Below, in pieces: positions 34,826 to 43,236 of a stretch of 64,000 bases of DNA (positions are counted from its first letter, which is position 1; every line of letters begins with the position of its first letter). The stretch is from the NCBI GenBank assembly GCA_022824305.1, contig JAJEAD010000020.1:1-64000 (forward strand). Direction: 5' to 3'. The notes beneath the pieces were generated by a model. The model ran no database searches, was not told where the DNA came from, and saw only the letters and a program-made list of their open reading frames with translations. Source of the stretch: Gammaproteobacteria bacterium (GTDB lineage: Bacteria; Pseudomonadota; Gammaproteobacteria; HK1). Made by a program: the position numbers and the translations under genes.

Positions 34826-36166
34826 TCAGCCAAGCGCGCTCAGGATCGCCCCCTTCAGCATGTCGACAATCGCATCGAGCTCACGCTGGCTGCTGTTGAA
34901 CGGGGGCGCCAGGATGATGGTGTCGCCCGCGCCGTCAACATGGCCCGAGCAGGGGTAGCAGACGAGGCCCGAGTCGAATGCGCGGCGTGCGATGTCCGCG
35001 CTGAGCCCGCGCTCCCTTGGAAAGGGCGTCTTCCGGTCCCGGTCGGCGACGAGCTCGACCCCCACCAGGAAGCCCCGGCCGCGCACGTCGCCTACCGCAT
35101 CAACGGCCTCCAATTCGGAGCGCAGGCTGGCCTTGAAGGTCTCGCCAACCCGCAGGACACGCTCAACGAGACCCTCGTCGGCCACGATCTTCTGCACCGC
35201 ATCGCCCGCCGCACAGCATGCCGTGTGCGCGGTAAAGGTATGGCCCGTCTGCACCTCCGGGTAGCGTTCGAGGATCCCGGCATGGACCCTGCTGCTGTAG
35301 AGGGTGGCTCCGAGCGGCAGGTACCCCGCGGCAAGACTCTTCGCCAGGGTCATGATGTCGGGGACGACGCCGTCGAACTCCAGCGCACGCCACGTACCGC
35401 AGCGCCCGGCGCCACACATCACCTCGTCCGCGATCATGAGCACGCCGTAGCGGTCACACACATCGCGCATTGCCGCCGCGTACCCCGGCGGCGGCGGCAC
35501 GACGCCGCCCGCCGCGCCGACCACGGGCTCGAAAATGAATGCGGCGACCCGTTCCGGACCGATCTCCAGAATCCTGTTCTCCAGCTCGTCTCGCAGCCAG
35601 GTACCGAGGTCGCCTCCGCGGGCGTCCGGCGGCGGCCGATACGCATTGGCGGGCGAGACGAAGTCGACCTCGAGCAATGCTCCTTCGAAGGGCGCCCGAC
35701 GCTGTTCGAATCCCGAGACCGACAGAGAGCCCAGGGTGTTCCCGTGGTATGAACGTTCGCGGGCGATGAATCGTCGCCGGGAAGTGTCGCCCCGCGCATC
35801 GTGATACTGCAGGGCGATCTTCAGGGCCGACTCGACCGCCTCGGAGCCGCTGCACACGAACACCATGTGCGGAAAATGGTTCTCGCAGTTCGCGACAATG
35901 CGCGCGCTCAGGCTTTCCAGGGCATCGCTCGTGAAGAAGTAGCGGTAGCCGTGGGCAACGTCCTCCAACTGACGACCGATTGCCGCGTTCACGGCCGGGT
36001 GAGCGTGCCCGATCGCGTAGACCGCCGGTCCGCCGGAACCATCGAGATACCTCTTTCCCGCGGTGTCATAGAGGTAGCTGCCCTCACCACGGGCAATCCT
36101 CGGCAAACCCTGAACGCCCAGACCGGTCGCGGGAGTCCTGGTTGCGGACCGGGTGACTGCGCTCAT
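34826..36166 (-). CDS. class III PLP-dependent aminotransferase
   Basis: 446 residues. Contains FVCSGSEAVESALKIALQYH (PLP phosphate site), ERSYHGNTLG, IFEPVVGAAGG, LMIADEVMCGAGRCG with the PLP-ring Asp, and MTLAKSLAAGYLPLGA with the Schiff-base Lys. QTGHTFTAH follows. Family members use omega-amino acids, diamines or taurine-like substrates with pyruvate or 2-oxoglutarate. The frame extends to 36472, but the ATG at 36166 begins where homology-like sequence starts. It is upstream of icmF on the same strand (208-bp gap) and divergent from the HTH-crotonase gene. Confidence 0.88.
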   Translation of the reverse strand: MSAVTRSATRTPATGLGVQGLPRIARGEGSYLYDTAGKRYLDGSGGPAVYAIGHAHPAVNAAIGRQLEDVAHGYRYFFTSDALESLSARIVANCENHFPHMVFVCSGSEAVESALKIALQYHDARGDTSRRRFIARERSYHGNTLGSLSVSGFEQRRAPFEGALLEVDFVSPANAYRPPPDARGGDLGTWLRDELENRILEIGPERVAAFIFEPVVGAAGGVVPPPPGYAAAMRDVCDRYGVLMIADEVMCGAGRCGTWRALEFDGVVPDIMTLAKSLAAGYLPLGATLYSSRVHAGILERYPEVQTGHTFTAHTACCAAGDAVQKIVADEGLVERVLRVGETFKASLRSELEAVDAVGDVRGRGFLVGVELVADRDRKTPFPRERGLSADIARRAFDSGLVCYPCSGHVDGAGDTIILAPPFNSSQRELDAIVDMLKGAILSALG

Positions 36167-36384
36167 GGGTCGGAAGGCGGGCGAAGGCGGCTCCGCCCTT
36201 CTCCACAAGGGTTCAACATGCCTGGGAGATCTCTGGCGCGAGGCGTTCTTCTCGCTTCGGAGGGATTCTATCTTTTCGCCGTTTCGCTCGCGCGGGAAGC
36301 CCGCATGCGCCGGAGGCGCGCGGTCGCGCCCGGCGTGCACGGAGAAGAAGCAGGGAGTCGGGCGCTTTGCGTTGGCGGGCAAAG

Positions 36385-36412
36385 ACGGGGAAAATCCCGT
36401 GTCCAGACGGGA
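36385..36412 (+). promoter_or_regulatory. overlapping inverted repeats upstream of the HTH-crotonase gene
   Basis: Three arms occur in order: ACGGG (36385-36389), TCCCGT (36395-36400) and ACGGGA (36407-36412). The middle arm can pair with either side, giving two mutually exclusive 5-6-bp hairpins, or the set can be read as repeated half-sites about 11 bp apart. It lies 39 bp before the start codon and could be an operator for the encoded helix-turn-helix domain. No experimental support. Confidence 0.35.
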
Positions 36413-36450
36413 AGGCGTGCGCGAAGACATCGGCCTCAAGCCGGACCGCC

Positions 36451-37404
36451 ATGTCCGAGATGATCTACACAACCAGGCAACTGGCTTCGCACTTCGGAGT
36501 CACTCGCAAGCAGTGCCGACGTGCCTTGAGGGCGCAAGGGATACGCTGCGGCTCCGGCGCCAGACATGCCTGGAGCCGGAGGGAGTTCGATGCCGTCGTT
36601 CGCAAGCTCTCCCCGATCCTCGGGGGGGCGCCCGCGGTGCTCCTGCGCGAGGACGGGCATGGCGTCCGCACCCTCACTCTCAACCGGCCGGATCGCTACA
36701 ACGCGCTCTCCGAGGCGTTGCTCGAAGCCCTGCAGCGCGAGATCGACGCGACTGCGGCGGACGAGTCGGTGCGGGTGGTGGTGCTTGCGGCCCGAGGACA
36801 GGCCTTCTGCACCGGCCACGACCTCAAGGAGATGCGCCGCCGTCCCGAGGAGGCGTACTACCGGGACCTCTTCGCGCGCTGCAGCCGCATGATGCAGAGC
36901 CTGGTCGCCTGCCCCAAACCGGTGATCGCCAAGGTGCGGGGGATCGCCACCGCGGCGGGTTGTCAGCTCGTCGCGACCGCGGACCTCGCGGTGGCCTCGG
37001 AGGAGGCGAGATTCGCGGTCTCCGGCATCAAGCAGGGCCTCTTCTGCTCCACCCCCAGCGTCGCGCTCAGCCGCAACGTCGGCCGCAAGCGCGCCTTCGA
37101 AATGCTCGTCACAGGCGAGTTCATCGATGCCGACACCGCGCTCGAGTACGGCCTCCTCAACCGCGTCGTGCCGGCGTGCCGCCTCGATGCGGAGGTGGAC
37201 GCCCTCGCGCGGAGCATCGCGTCGAACCCGGCGATCGCGGTCGAGACCGGCAAGCGCATGTTCTACCGCCAGCTCGAGAATGACCTGCCCGGGGCCTACG
37301 CCTACGCGGGCGAGGTCATGGCCTGCAACATGATGGCCGGGGATGCGGTCGAGGGCATCGACGCCTTCATCGAGAAGCGCGAGCCCCGGTGGCGATCCTC
37401 CTGA
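36451..37404 (+). CDS. fusion of a helix-turn-helix domain to an ECHDC3-like enoyl-CoA hydratase/isomerase
   Basis: 317 residues. Residues 1-55 (MIYTTRQLASHFGVTRKQC, then HAWSRREFDAVVRKL) look like a small DNA-binding HTH of the excisionase/MerR kind. From about residue 62 a crotonase fold follows: TLTLNRPDRYNALSEALLEAL, AFCTGHDLKEMR and GIATAAGCQLVATADLAVAS. The two glutamates of active hydratases (in GGxCELA and FGxPE) are Gln and Gly here, as in ECHDC3 homologues, so ordinary hydration is unlikely. The HTH part uses codons rare in the neighbours (aca, agg, caa, ttg, ata), suggesting acquisition. A GTG near 36637 could start a crotonase-only product. Its 3' end overlaps the next gene by 16 bp. 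Confidence 0.75.
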   Translation: MSEMIYTTRQLASHFGVTRKQCRRALRAQGIRCGSGARHAWSRREFDAVVRKLSPILGGAPAVLLREDGHGVRTLTLNRPDRYNALSEALLEALQREIDATAADESVRVVVLAARGQAFCTGHDLKEMRRRPEEAYYRDLFARCSRMMQSLVACPKPVIAKVRGIATAAGCQLVATADLAVASEEARFAVSGIKQGLFCSTPSVALSRNVGRKRAFEMLVTGEFIDADTALEYGLLNRVVPACRLDAEVDALARSIASNPAIAVETGKRMFYRQLENDLPGAYAYAGEVMACNMMAGDAVEGIDAFIEKREPRWRSS

Positions 37405-37982
37405 TCCGGCACGGGGAGACCCCGCTCAACGCCGCGCGCATCGTGCAGTTTCCCGATACCCCGCTGTCGGGACGGGGCCTCGAGCAGGCGGCGCGTCTCG
37501 CGAGGCACATCGTCTCCTATCCGGTGGGCGCAATCCTCTCGAGCGACTACGCCCGAGCCCGGATGACGGCGGAAGCGATTCGCGAAGCAACGGGCATCGA
37601 GATCGAGATACGCGCCAGCCTCCGGGAGCGCAACTTCGGGGCCTACCGCGGCCGGCCCCACGACGAGCTTCCGGGCCAGTTCCGCTTCGACGGGGCCGCG
37701 CCGCCGGGGGGAGAGAGCGTCGCCGCCTTCGACGCCCGGGTGAATGCGGCATGGACGGAGGTCACCGGCCACGCGAACACGGTGGAGGGGGACACCGCCG
37801 TCGTCACGCACGGGCTCGTGTGCCATTCCATAGTCGACCGCCTGGTCGACAACGACCACCGCCGGGCGGGGGCGCCGGCGATGTGGGCCAACACCGCGTT
37901 CACCGTCCTCGAAGCGGGCGCGCGATGGCGTGTCACCCGCTTCGCGTGCACCGGCCACCTCGATGAGAGTGCTCGAAGCTGA
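37389..37982 (+). CDS. histidine phosphatase (phosphoglycerate mutase-like) family protein
   Basis: 197 residues. The phosphorylated-His motif IRHGE lies at residues 6-10, the second half has LRERNFGAYRGR with its catalytic Glu, and VVTHGLVCHSIV carries the second His. The start GTG at 37389 overlaps the end of the crotonase gene by 16 bp, so translation may be coupled. The family includes phosphatases for sugars, cobalamin intermediates (CobC) and other metabolites; a BtuF-like gene follows, which makes a cobalamin link possible but not shown. Confidence 0.85.
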   Translation: MAILLIRHGETPLNAARIVQFPDTPLSGRGLEQAARLARHIVSYPVGAILSSDYARARMTAEAIREATGIEIEIRASLRERNFGAYRGRPHDELPGQFRFDGAAPPGGESVAAFDARVNAAWTEVTGHANTVEGDTAVVTHGLVCHSIVDRLVDNDHRRAGAPAMWANTAFTVLEAGARWRVTRFACTGHLDESARS

Positions 37983-38074
37983 ATGACCTCACGGGGGGCA
38001 GAGGCGAGCTCCTCCCTGCATTCGGGAAGCGGGTGCCCCGCGACCGGCCGCGGGGGACTCCGGAAAGACTCCCG

Positions 38075-38962
38075 GTGACCCGGACTCCGGAGCCGGGCGA
38101 CGGCGCCGACGGCCCGCCCCGTGGCCTTCCCTCCCGCGGAGTCGACGCGCTCGGCACCGTGCACCGGCCGGCCGGCGACGAGGCACGCATCGTGTCGCTG
38201 GTACCGAGCATCACGGAGCTGCTCTGCGACCTGGGACTCTCGGAGCGCCTGGTCGGACGCACCACCTTCTGCGTGCATCCGCGAGAGAAGATGGCGGACA
38301 TTCCGCGGGTCGGAGGCACCAAGACCCCGAAGCTCGAGCGCATGCGCGGGCTGCGTCCCACCCATGTCATCGTCAACATCGACGAGAACGACCGGGAGAC
38401 GGTGGAGGAGATCGCGCGATTCGTGCCCCACGTGATCGTCACCCACCCCTTGAGTCCCTGCGACAACCTCGACCTGTACCGGCTGATGGGCCACGTGTTC
38501 GGCGCGGAGGCGGCGGCGGAGAGGCTGTGCCGGGCCTTCTCGGATGCGCTCCACCGCCTTCGGGAGAGGGCCGCGGGGCTCGAGCCCCTGCGGGTGCTCT
38601 ATCTCATCTGGCGCCGGCCCTGGATGACGATCTCCCGCTCGACCTACATCTCCCGGGTGCTCGAGCTGGTCGGATGGCAGAGCGTCGGAGGAAGCGAGAT
38701 CCGCTACCCCGAGATCGCGCTCGGCCCGGAGCTCGCTCGAGAGATAGACCTCCTGCTCCTGTCGAGCGAGCCCTACCCTTTCAAGTCCCGGCACGTCGAG
38801 GAGGTGCGCGCGGAGCTCGGCCCGGGGCCCGCGGTGGAGCTCATCGACGCGGAGATGGTGTCGTGGTACGGCAGCCGGGCGATCGCGGGACTCGACTACC
38901 TGCACGACTATGCGCCCCGGGTCTCCGCCCTCGCGCTCCGCGCGGCGGGGCGGCAGGGCTGA
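38075..38962 (+). CDS. BtuF-like helical-backbone metal/cobalamin receptor without signal peptide
   Basis: About 295 residues. The periplasmic-binding fold of the BtuF/FecB class opens with RIVSLVPSITELLCDLGLSERLVGRT, then PRVGGTKTPKLERM and PTHVIVNIDEND, typical of cobalamin-binding proteins. No hydrophobic signal peptide is visible at either candidate start (GTG 38075, preceded by GGAAAG, or GTG 38033), so the protein may be cytoplasmic; many orphan homologues share this. No BtuC or BtuD gene is nearby. It ends 4 bp before the convergent DUF924 gene. Confidence 0.8.
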   Translation: MTRTPEPGDGADGPPRGLPSRGVDALGTVHRPAGDEARIVSLVPSITELLCDLGLSERLVGRTTFCVHPREKMADIPRVGGTKTPKLERMRGLRPTHVIVNIDENDRETVEEIARFVPHVIVTHPLSPCDNLDLYRLMGHVFGAEAAAERLCRAFSDALHRLRERAAGLEPLRVLYLIWRRPWMTISRSTYISRVLELVGWQSVGGSEIRYPEIALGPELAREIDLLLLSSEPYPFKSRHVEEVRAELGPGPAVELIDAEMVSWYGSRAIAGLDYLHDYAPRVSALALRAAGRQG

Positions 38963-38966
38963 GCGC

Positions 38967-39587
38967 CTACTGGCCGAAGCGCGGGGCGCCGCCGTCCAGG
39001 TACTGCCGCTCCTCCGGCGTGGACTCCCGGCCCAGCGCCGCGTTGCGGTGGGGAAAGCGACCGAAGCGGCGCACGATGTCGCGGTGCTCGCGCGCATGTT
39101 CGATCGAGCCCTCGAAGTGGCCGGCGAGCGCGGCGTCGACGCCGGCGGCCAGCGCCTTCCACACCTCCACCGACTCTTCCTGGCGCTCCCGATCTTCGGT
39201 GTGCTGGAAGGGCATGTAGAGGAACATGCGTTCGACCGGACGCAAGGCTTCGTCGAACCCGCGCCGACGGGCGCGGAGGCAGCATGCGAGCGCGCGTTCG
39301 TCGCAGGCGAAGGCGGCCCCCGTGCCGCGGTGGATGTTGCGCGAAAACTGATCGAGGACGATGACCAGGGCCAGCGCGCCGCGCGCGGTCTCCTGCCACT
39401 TGTCGAGCTCGCCGCGCGCGGCCCGTTCGTGGAGCGCGCCGAAGCGCTCGCGGCAGAGGCGGTCGAAGTCCGTATCCACCTGGAACCAGATCCGGCTGCG
39501 GTCCGCGATCGCCTCCGCGCGGTCGGCCACCCCGTCGAACCAGAAGCGGAGGACCTCTTCGGGACCGGCAGCCTCGTCCCCCGTCAT
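38967..39587 (-). CDS. DUF924 family protein
   Basis: 206 residues. Features of this family are VLRFWFDG near the N-terminus, DRSRIWFQVDTDFDRLCRERFG, ALVIVLDQFSRNIHRGTGAAFACDERAL and FLYMPFQHTEDRERQEESV, followed by H..IVRRFGRFPHRNAALGRESTPEE. The fold is tetratricopeptide-like and all-helical. The biochemical role is not known. The ATG at 39587 was chosen; the open frame runs to 39746, but that section is Arg/Pro-rich. Confidence 0.88.
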   Translation of the reverse strand: MTGDEAAGPEEVLRFWFDGVADRAEAIADRSRIWFQVDTDFDRLCRERFGALHERAARGELDKWQETARGALALVIVLDQFSRNIHRGTGAAFACDERALACCLRARRRGFDEALRPVERMFLYMPFQHTEDRERQEESVEVWKALAAGVDAALAGHFEGSIEHAREHRDIVRRFGRFPHRNAALGRESTPEERQYLDGGAPRFGQ

Positions 39588-39721
39588 CGCGGCGCCGGTG
39601 CGGGGAGGTCGGCCGGGGAAGGGAACGGGAACTCTCGTGGCACACTCTCCATCCCGCCAGTATAACGTCGCCGGCTCGCAGGGCCGGCAGGACGAGCCAC
39701 GCAGTACAGGCGCCCGGCGTC

Positions 39722-40300
39722 GTGGACGAGATCGTTTTCCGTGCAATGGCGAAGTGGCCGAAGGTCCCCGCGGTCTACGGCTGGCTGTCGCTCGATCGCC
39801 GGGGACGCTGGCGGCTGCGGGGGGAAAGGCTCGCGCACGCCGCGACCGTGGCCTTCGTCAACCGCAACTACGCGAGCGACGAGCGGGGCCGGTGGTACTT
39901 CCAGAACGGTCCCCAGCGCGTATTCGTGAGCCTGGAGTACACCCCTCAGGTGCTCTCCCTCGACGGCGCCGCGCAGCTTCGCACCCACACCGGGGCGCGC
40001 GTGCGCTCGCTGCGCGCCGCCGGCCTCGACGACGAAGGCAGTCTGCTGCTGCTCTGCGAGCACGGCGCGGGCGTGCTCGATGATCGCGATCTCCTCGCCG
40101 CCTCCGAGGGGCTCGTGGACGGGAATGGCCTTCCGCTCCCCGACGAAGCCATCGAAGCGGTCCTCTTCGAGCCGGATCGCCTCGAACGCACTCCGATCTT
40201 CTTTCGGTGGAACGGCATGAGCGCGGCGATCGAGACGCTGACCCGCGCGCAGGCGCCCGCCCGGTTCGGATTCGTCGCCGAGCCCGGTCCGGAGGACTGA
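39722..40300 (+). CDS. conserved hypothetical protein (DUF2946-like)
   Basis: 192 residues. The conserved core is MAKWPKVPAVYGWLSLDRRGRW, then VAFVNRNYASDERGRWYFQNGPQRV and VSLEYTPQVLSL, followed by a C-terminal half with FFRWNGMSAAIETL. I recall such proteins in beta- and gammaproteobacteria under the DUF2946 label, though I am unsure of the family name. No signal peptide or membrane segment. The start is GTG at 39722 or ATG at 39746. It faces away from the DUF924 gene and is convergent with pcm. Confidence 0.75.
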   Translation: MDEIVFRAMAKWPKVPAVYGWLSLDRRGRWRLRGERLAHAATVAFVNRNYASDERGRWYFQNGPQRVFVSLEYTPQVLSLDGAAQLRTHTGARVRSLRAAGLDDEGSLLLLCEHGAGVLDDRDLLAASEGLVDGNGLPLPDEAIEAVLFEPDRLERTPIFFRWNGMSAAIETLTRAQAPARFGFVAEPGPED

Positions 40301-40373
40301 TTCTCAGCCCGTCGAAGGAGTGACGAAGGACCAGGCCGATCGTCGCCGACGGGCGAGCATCGCGAGGAGGGAC

Positions 40374-41117
40374 CTACTCGCCGACGCTCAGCGCGGAGAA
40401 GCGAACCGCGAGCAGATCCCGGGTGCTCAACTGCCCGCCGGGACTCTTCTCGACCTCGATGAGCTTCTGCGCATCCTCGAGCCCCGCGGGAATGACCATT
40501 CGCCCGCCCGGCTTGAGCTGGCCGAGCAGCGCGGTGGGAATGAGGTCCGGTGCCGCGGCCACCAGGACCTTGTCGAAGGGAGCGTGCTCGAGCCAGCCCC
40601 GCGAGCCGTCGCCCGCCGCGACCTCGACGTTCTTCACCCCCTGATCGGCGAGGCGGCGCTGCGCGCTCTGGGCGAGCTCCTCGATGATCTCGATGCTGTA
40701 CACCCGCCCGGCCAGCTCCGACAGGATGGCGGCCTGGTAGCCGAGACCGGTTCCGACCTCGAGCACCCGGTCGTCGGGATGCAGGTCGAGCACGTCCGTC
40801 ATCAGCGCGACGATGAAGGGCTGCGAAATCGTCTTGTCGAAACCGATCGGCAGCGGCGAATCGACATAGGCGAAGGCGCGCAGCTCCGCGGGCACGAACT
40901 CGTGACGAGGGACCTTCTCCATCGCGCGCAGGACCCGGGGGGAGAGATCGGAACGGCCGGTCTCATCCGCCACGTGACGGGCGTGACGGGCGATCTGCTC
41001 CGCCATCTCCCGCCGCATCGCCGCAAACTGGTCTTCGAGCGCTTCGGTCAACGTGAGAACCCGGCTGGAGATTCCATCGCGATGGTAGCCCGCCCGTATC
41101 CAGGCAGCCAGGGACAC
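40374..41117 (-). CDS. pcm: protein-L-isoaspartate O-methyltransferase
   Basis: Up to 247 residues. SAM-dependent repair enzyme that methylates L-isoaspartyl residues of damaged proteins. VLRAMEKVPRHEFVP, YVDSPLPIGFDKTISQPFIVALM and VLEVGTGLGYQAAIL are standard Pcm signatures, and AGDGSRGW follows. The GTG at 41117 gives an N-terminal extension of about 30 residues; the homologous part begins near AAMRREMAEQIA, so the true start may be the ATG near 41018. Confidence 0.88.
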   Translation of the reverse strand: MSLAAWIRAGYHRDGISSRVLTLTEALEDQFAAMRREMAEQIARHARHVADETGRSDLSPRVLRAMEKVPRHEFVPAELRAFAYVDSPLPIGFDKTISQPFIVALMTDVLDLHPDDRVLEVGTGLGYQAAILSELAGRVYSIEIIEELAQSAQRRLADQGVKNVEVAAGDGSRGWLEHAPFDKVLVAAAPDLIPTALLGQLKPGGRMVIPAGLEDAQKLIEVEKSPGGQLSTRDLLAVRFSALSVGE

Positions 41118-41154
41118 GCTGCGCCGGGCACGGAGGACCCCGGTCCGCCTGTCC

Positions 41155-41700
41155 TCAACTCCGCCCGCAGGCCTCGTCGATGGCCTCGTGGGCGGCGGTG
41201 AACCCGAGCAGGGAGTAGACGTCGGAGGTCTGCCGGCCGTCCGCCGACTCTCCCTCGACCGTCATCCGGTAGCCCGCCCGCATTGCCTTGACCAGCTTCG
41301 CGTTGTCCGCGTCCTCGAGCGCCAGCGCGGCGCTTCCGATGGTTGCGAGGGAGAAGGCGTCCCCTTCGAATCTGATCGTCACCTGCGTCCCCTCGCCGAG
41401 GGGGTAGCCGTTGTCCACGCTGACGACATCGAAGTGGGGGGGCGAAGTCCGGTGGGTTACGAACACATAGGCGTCGCTTCTCCCCTCCATGCTCACCTGC
41501 ATCTCCTCCGGCTGGCTCCACATCATGCACGCGGTCCCCCCTTCGTCGGGAAAGGAGAGCGCGGTCCAGCGCTTGAAGGTGCCGAGGCTGGTGGAGTCCG
41601 CCGCGAGCGCAGCGGGCAGAAAAGCGAGCAGCGCAACCAGTGCGGCGCCCTGCGCCCGGCGACTTCGCCCGTCGCGGGGCGGCTTCCGATCTGCTCGCAT
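41155..41700 (-). CDS. periplasmic IalB-like (invasion-associated locus B) protein
   Basis: 181 residues. An N-terminal basic stretch and hydrophobic segment (ALVALLAFLPAALA) end at a likely signal-peptidase site around residue 33. The rest has the IalB pattern: TFKRWTAL, CMMWSQPEEMQVSMEGRSDAYVFVTHR, then VTIRFEGDAFSL and a Cys near the C-terminus that could pair with the first. IalB-type proteins are common in Alphaproteobacteria and probably act as small periplasmic structural or stress proteins. The upstream region up to 41834 is shared with the divergent Grx/ATL gene. Confidence 0.72.
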   Translation of the reverse strand: MRADRKPPRDGRSRRAQGAALVALLAFLPAALAADSTSLGTFKRWTALSFPDEGGTACMMWSQPEEMQVSMEGRSDAYVFVTHRTSPPHFDVVSVDNGYPLGEGTQVTIRFEGDAFSLATIGSAALALEDADNAKLVKAMRAGYRMTVEGESADGRQTSDVYSLLGFTAAHEAIDEACGRS

Positions 41701-41834
41701 CGTGTGTGCTGACCCTCGCAAGGCGGTGATTGGAATTATGCATGAACAGGCGGCGCGCCCGCAGCCGCGGGCGCCGGTCACCCGGTCTCCGCTCCACCTT
41801 GGTGCGCCGCGCACCGAGCATCCATAATCACAAG

Positions 41835-42458
41835 ATGGAGTTGACGCTCTACACCCGCGCCGATTGCCGCCTCTGCGACGAGATGCACGCCGCCCTGGCG
41901 CCTTGTATCGAGCGCTTCTCGCTCGATCTCGAGCTGGTGGACGTAGACCGCGATCCGGAGCTCCGCCACCGGCACGGGGCCCGGGTGCCGGTGCTCGCGC
42001 TGGACGGACTCGAAGTCTGCCACTGGTTTCTGGACGAGGACGCGTTGCTCGCGCGCCTGCAGGGCGAGGCCGCGGCGGGGACCCCGGATCTCGGCAACGC
42101 GAGCCCCTACGAGCGCATCTACGCGCTGGTCGCCCGGATCCCGCCGGGCCGGGTCGCCACCTACGGTCAGCTCGCCCGCATCGAGGGCCGCTGCACCTCA
42201 CGCATGGTGGGCTACGCGATGGCCGCGCTGCCGGAAGGTCGCGCGCTCCCCTGGCACCGGGTCGTCAACGCCCGCGGCAGCGTGAGCGAGCGCCGGGGCG
42301 GCGGGGGCACGTCCCGACAGGAGGCGCTGCTGCGCGCCGACGGACTGCTCTTCGATGCCCGGGGACGCCTCGACCTCGAACGCGTGTCCTGGGAAGGACC
42401 GGACTGGGACTGGGCGGAGCGCCACGGCTACAACCCCGACTCGGCCCCGGTTGCCTGA
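41835..42458 (+). CDS. glutaredoxin-like/alkyltransferase-like (ATL) fusion
   Basis: 207 residues in two parts. Residues 1-78 are a short glutaredoxin-like domain with a CRLC redox pair (11-14) and VPVLALDG. Residues 90-190 are an O6-alkylguanine-DNA alkyltransferase-like domain with IPPGRVATYGQLA, MVGYAMAALP and PWHRVV (139-144). The acceptor Cys of PCHR is Trp140, so this is an ATL protein that would bind alkylated guanine and flag it for repair instead of dealkylating it. The ATG at 41835 is preferred. It overlaps the HAD gene by one base (TGATG). Confidence 0.85.
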   Translation: MELTLYTRADCRLCDEMHAALAPCIERFSLDLELVDVDRDPELRHRHGARVPVLALDGLEVCHWFLDEDALLARLQGEAAAGTPDLGNASPYERIYALVARIPPGRVATYGQLARIEGRCTSRMVGYAMAALPEGRALPWHRVVNARGSVSERRGGGGTSRQEALLRADGLLFDARGRLDLERVSWEGPDWDWAERHGYNPDSAPVA

Positions 42459-43165
42459 TGGCGGCGTCGGGCAGAATCGACAGCAGGTCGATCGGCTGCG
42501 TGACCTTCGATCTCGACGACACGCTCTGGGATGTCCGGCCGGCGCTCGAACGCGCGGAGGCCGCGTTGCTCGAGTTCATCGACCGGCACCTGCCGCGCAT
42601 CACCGCGCGGCATGACGCGCACTCCCTCGCTTCGCACCGGCAGGAGCACTACCGGCGCCACCCGCACTACGCCCATGACGTCACGTTCATACGCAAGCAC
42701 TGGCTGGCGGAAATCGCGAAGAGCGTCGGTTACGGCACCGAGCTGGTGGAACCCGCGTTCCGGGCCTTCCTCGAGGTGAGAAACCGCGTGGAGCTCTACG
42801 AATGGGCGCGCCCCTGCCTCGAGACGCTCTCGGCGCGCTTCACCCTGGGAGCGATCACCAACGGCAACGCGGACGTCGACCGCATCGGAATCGGCCACTA
42901 CTTCGCCTTCGTGGTGACCCCCGCCGAAGCGGGAGCCGCCAAGCCGGACCCCGAGATCTTTCGGACCGCGCTGGCGGCTGCCGGCACCGAGGCGGCGCTC
43001 GCGGTGCACGTGGGCGACGACCCGGAGCGTGACGTGCTCGGAGCGTCCGCGGTCGGCATGCGCACGGTCTGGGTCAACGCGACGCTCGCGCCCTGGCCGG
43101 GCGGCCGGCTTCCGGACGCCGTGGTCCGCCACGTGGGCGAGCTCGACTCGGTCCTCGTCGGCTGA
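42458..43165 (+). CDS. HAD-superfamily hydrolase
   Basis: 235 residues. Motif I FDLDDTLWD (Asp18 and Asp20), motif II ITNGN, motif III Lys in AAKPDPEIF and motif IV HVGDDPERDVLGA are all present, with an alpha-helical cap between I and II. This corresponds to YigB/phosphoglycolate-phosphatase-like members that remove phosphate from small metabolites such as FMN or sugar phosphates. The start codon overlaps the previous stop (TGATG). Confidence 0.88.
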   Translation: MAASGRIDSRSIGCVTFDLDDTLWDVRPALERAEAALLEFIDRHLPRITARHDAHSLASHRQEHYRRHPHYAHDVTFIRKHWLAEIAKSVGYGTELVEPAFRAFLEVRNRVELYEWARPCLETLSARFTLGAITNGNADVDRIGIGHYFAFVVTPAEAGAAKPDPEIFRTALAAAGTEAALAVHVGDDPERDVLGASAVGMRTVWVNATLAPWPGGRLPDAVVRHVGELDSVLVG

Positions 43166-43236
43166 AGGCGCGACAGGCGTCCGGTCCGTCGGACTCAAGC
43201 GCCGGCCGCCGGCCGGGAGCTCGTGAAGAGTTGCGG

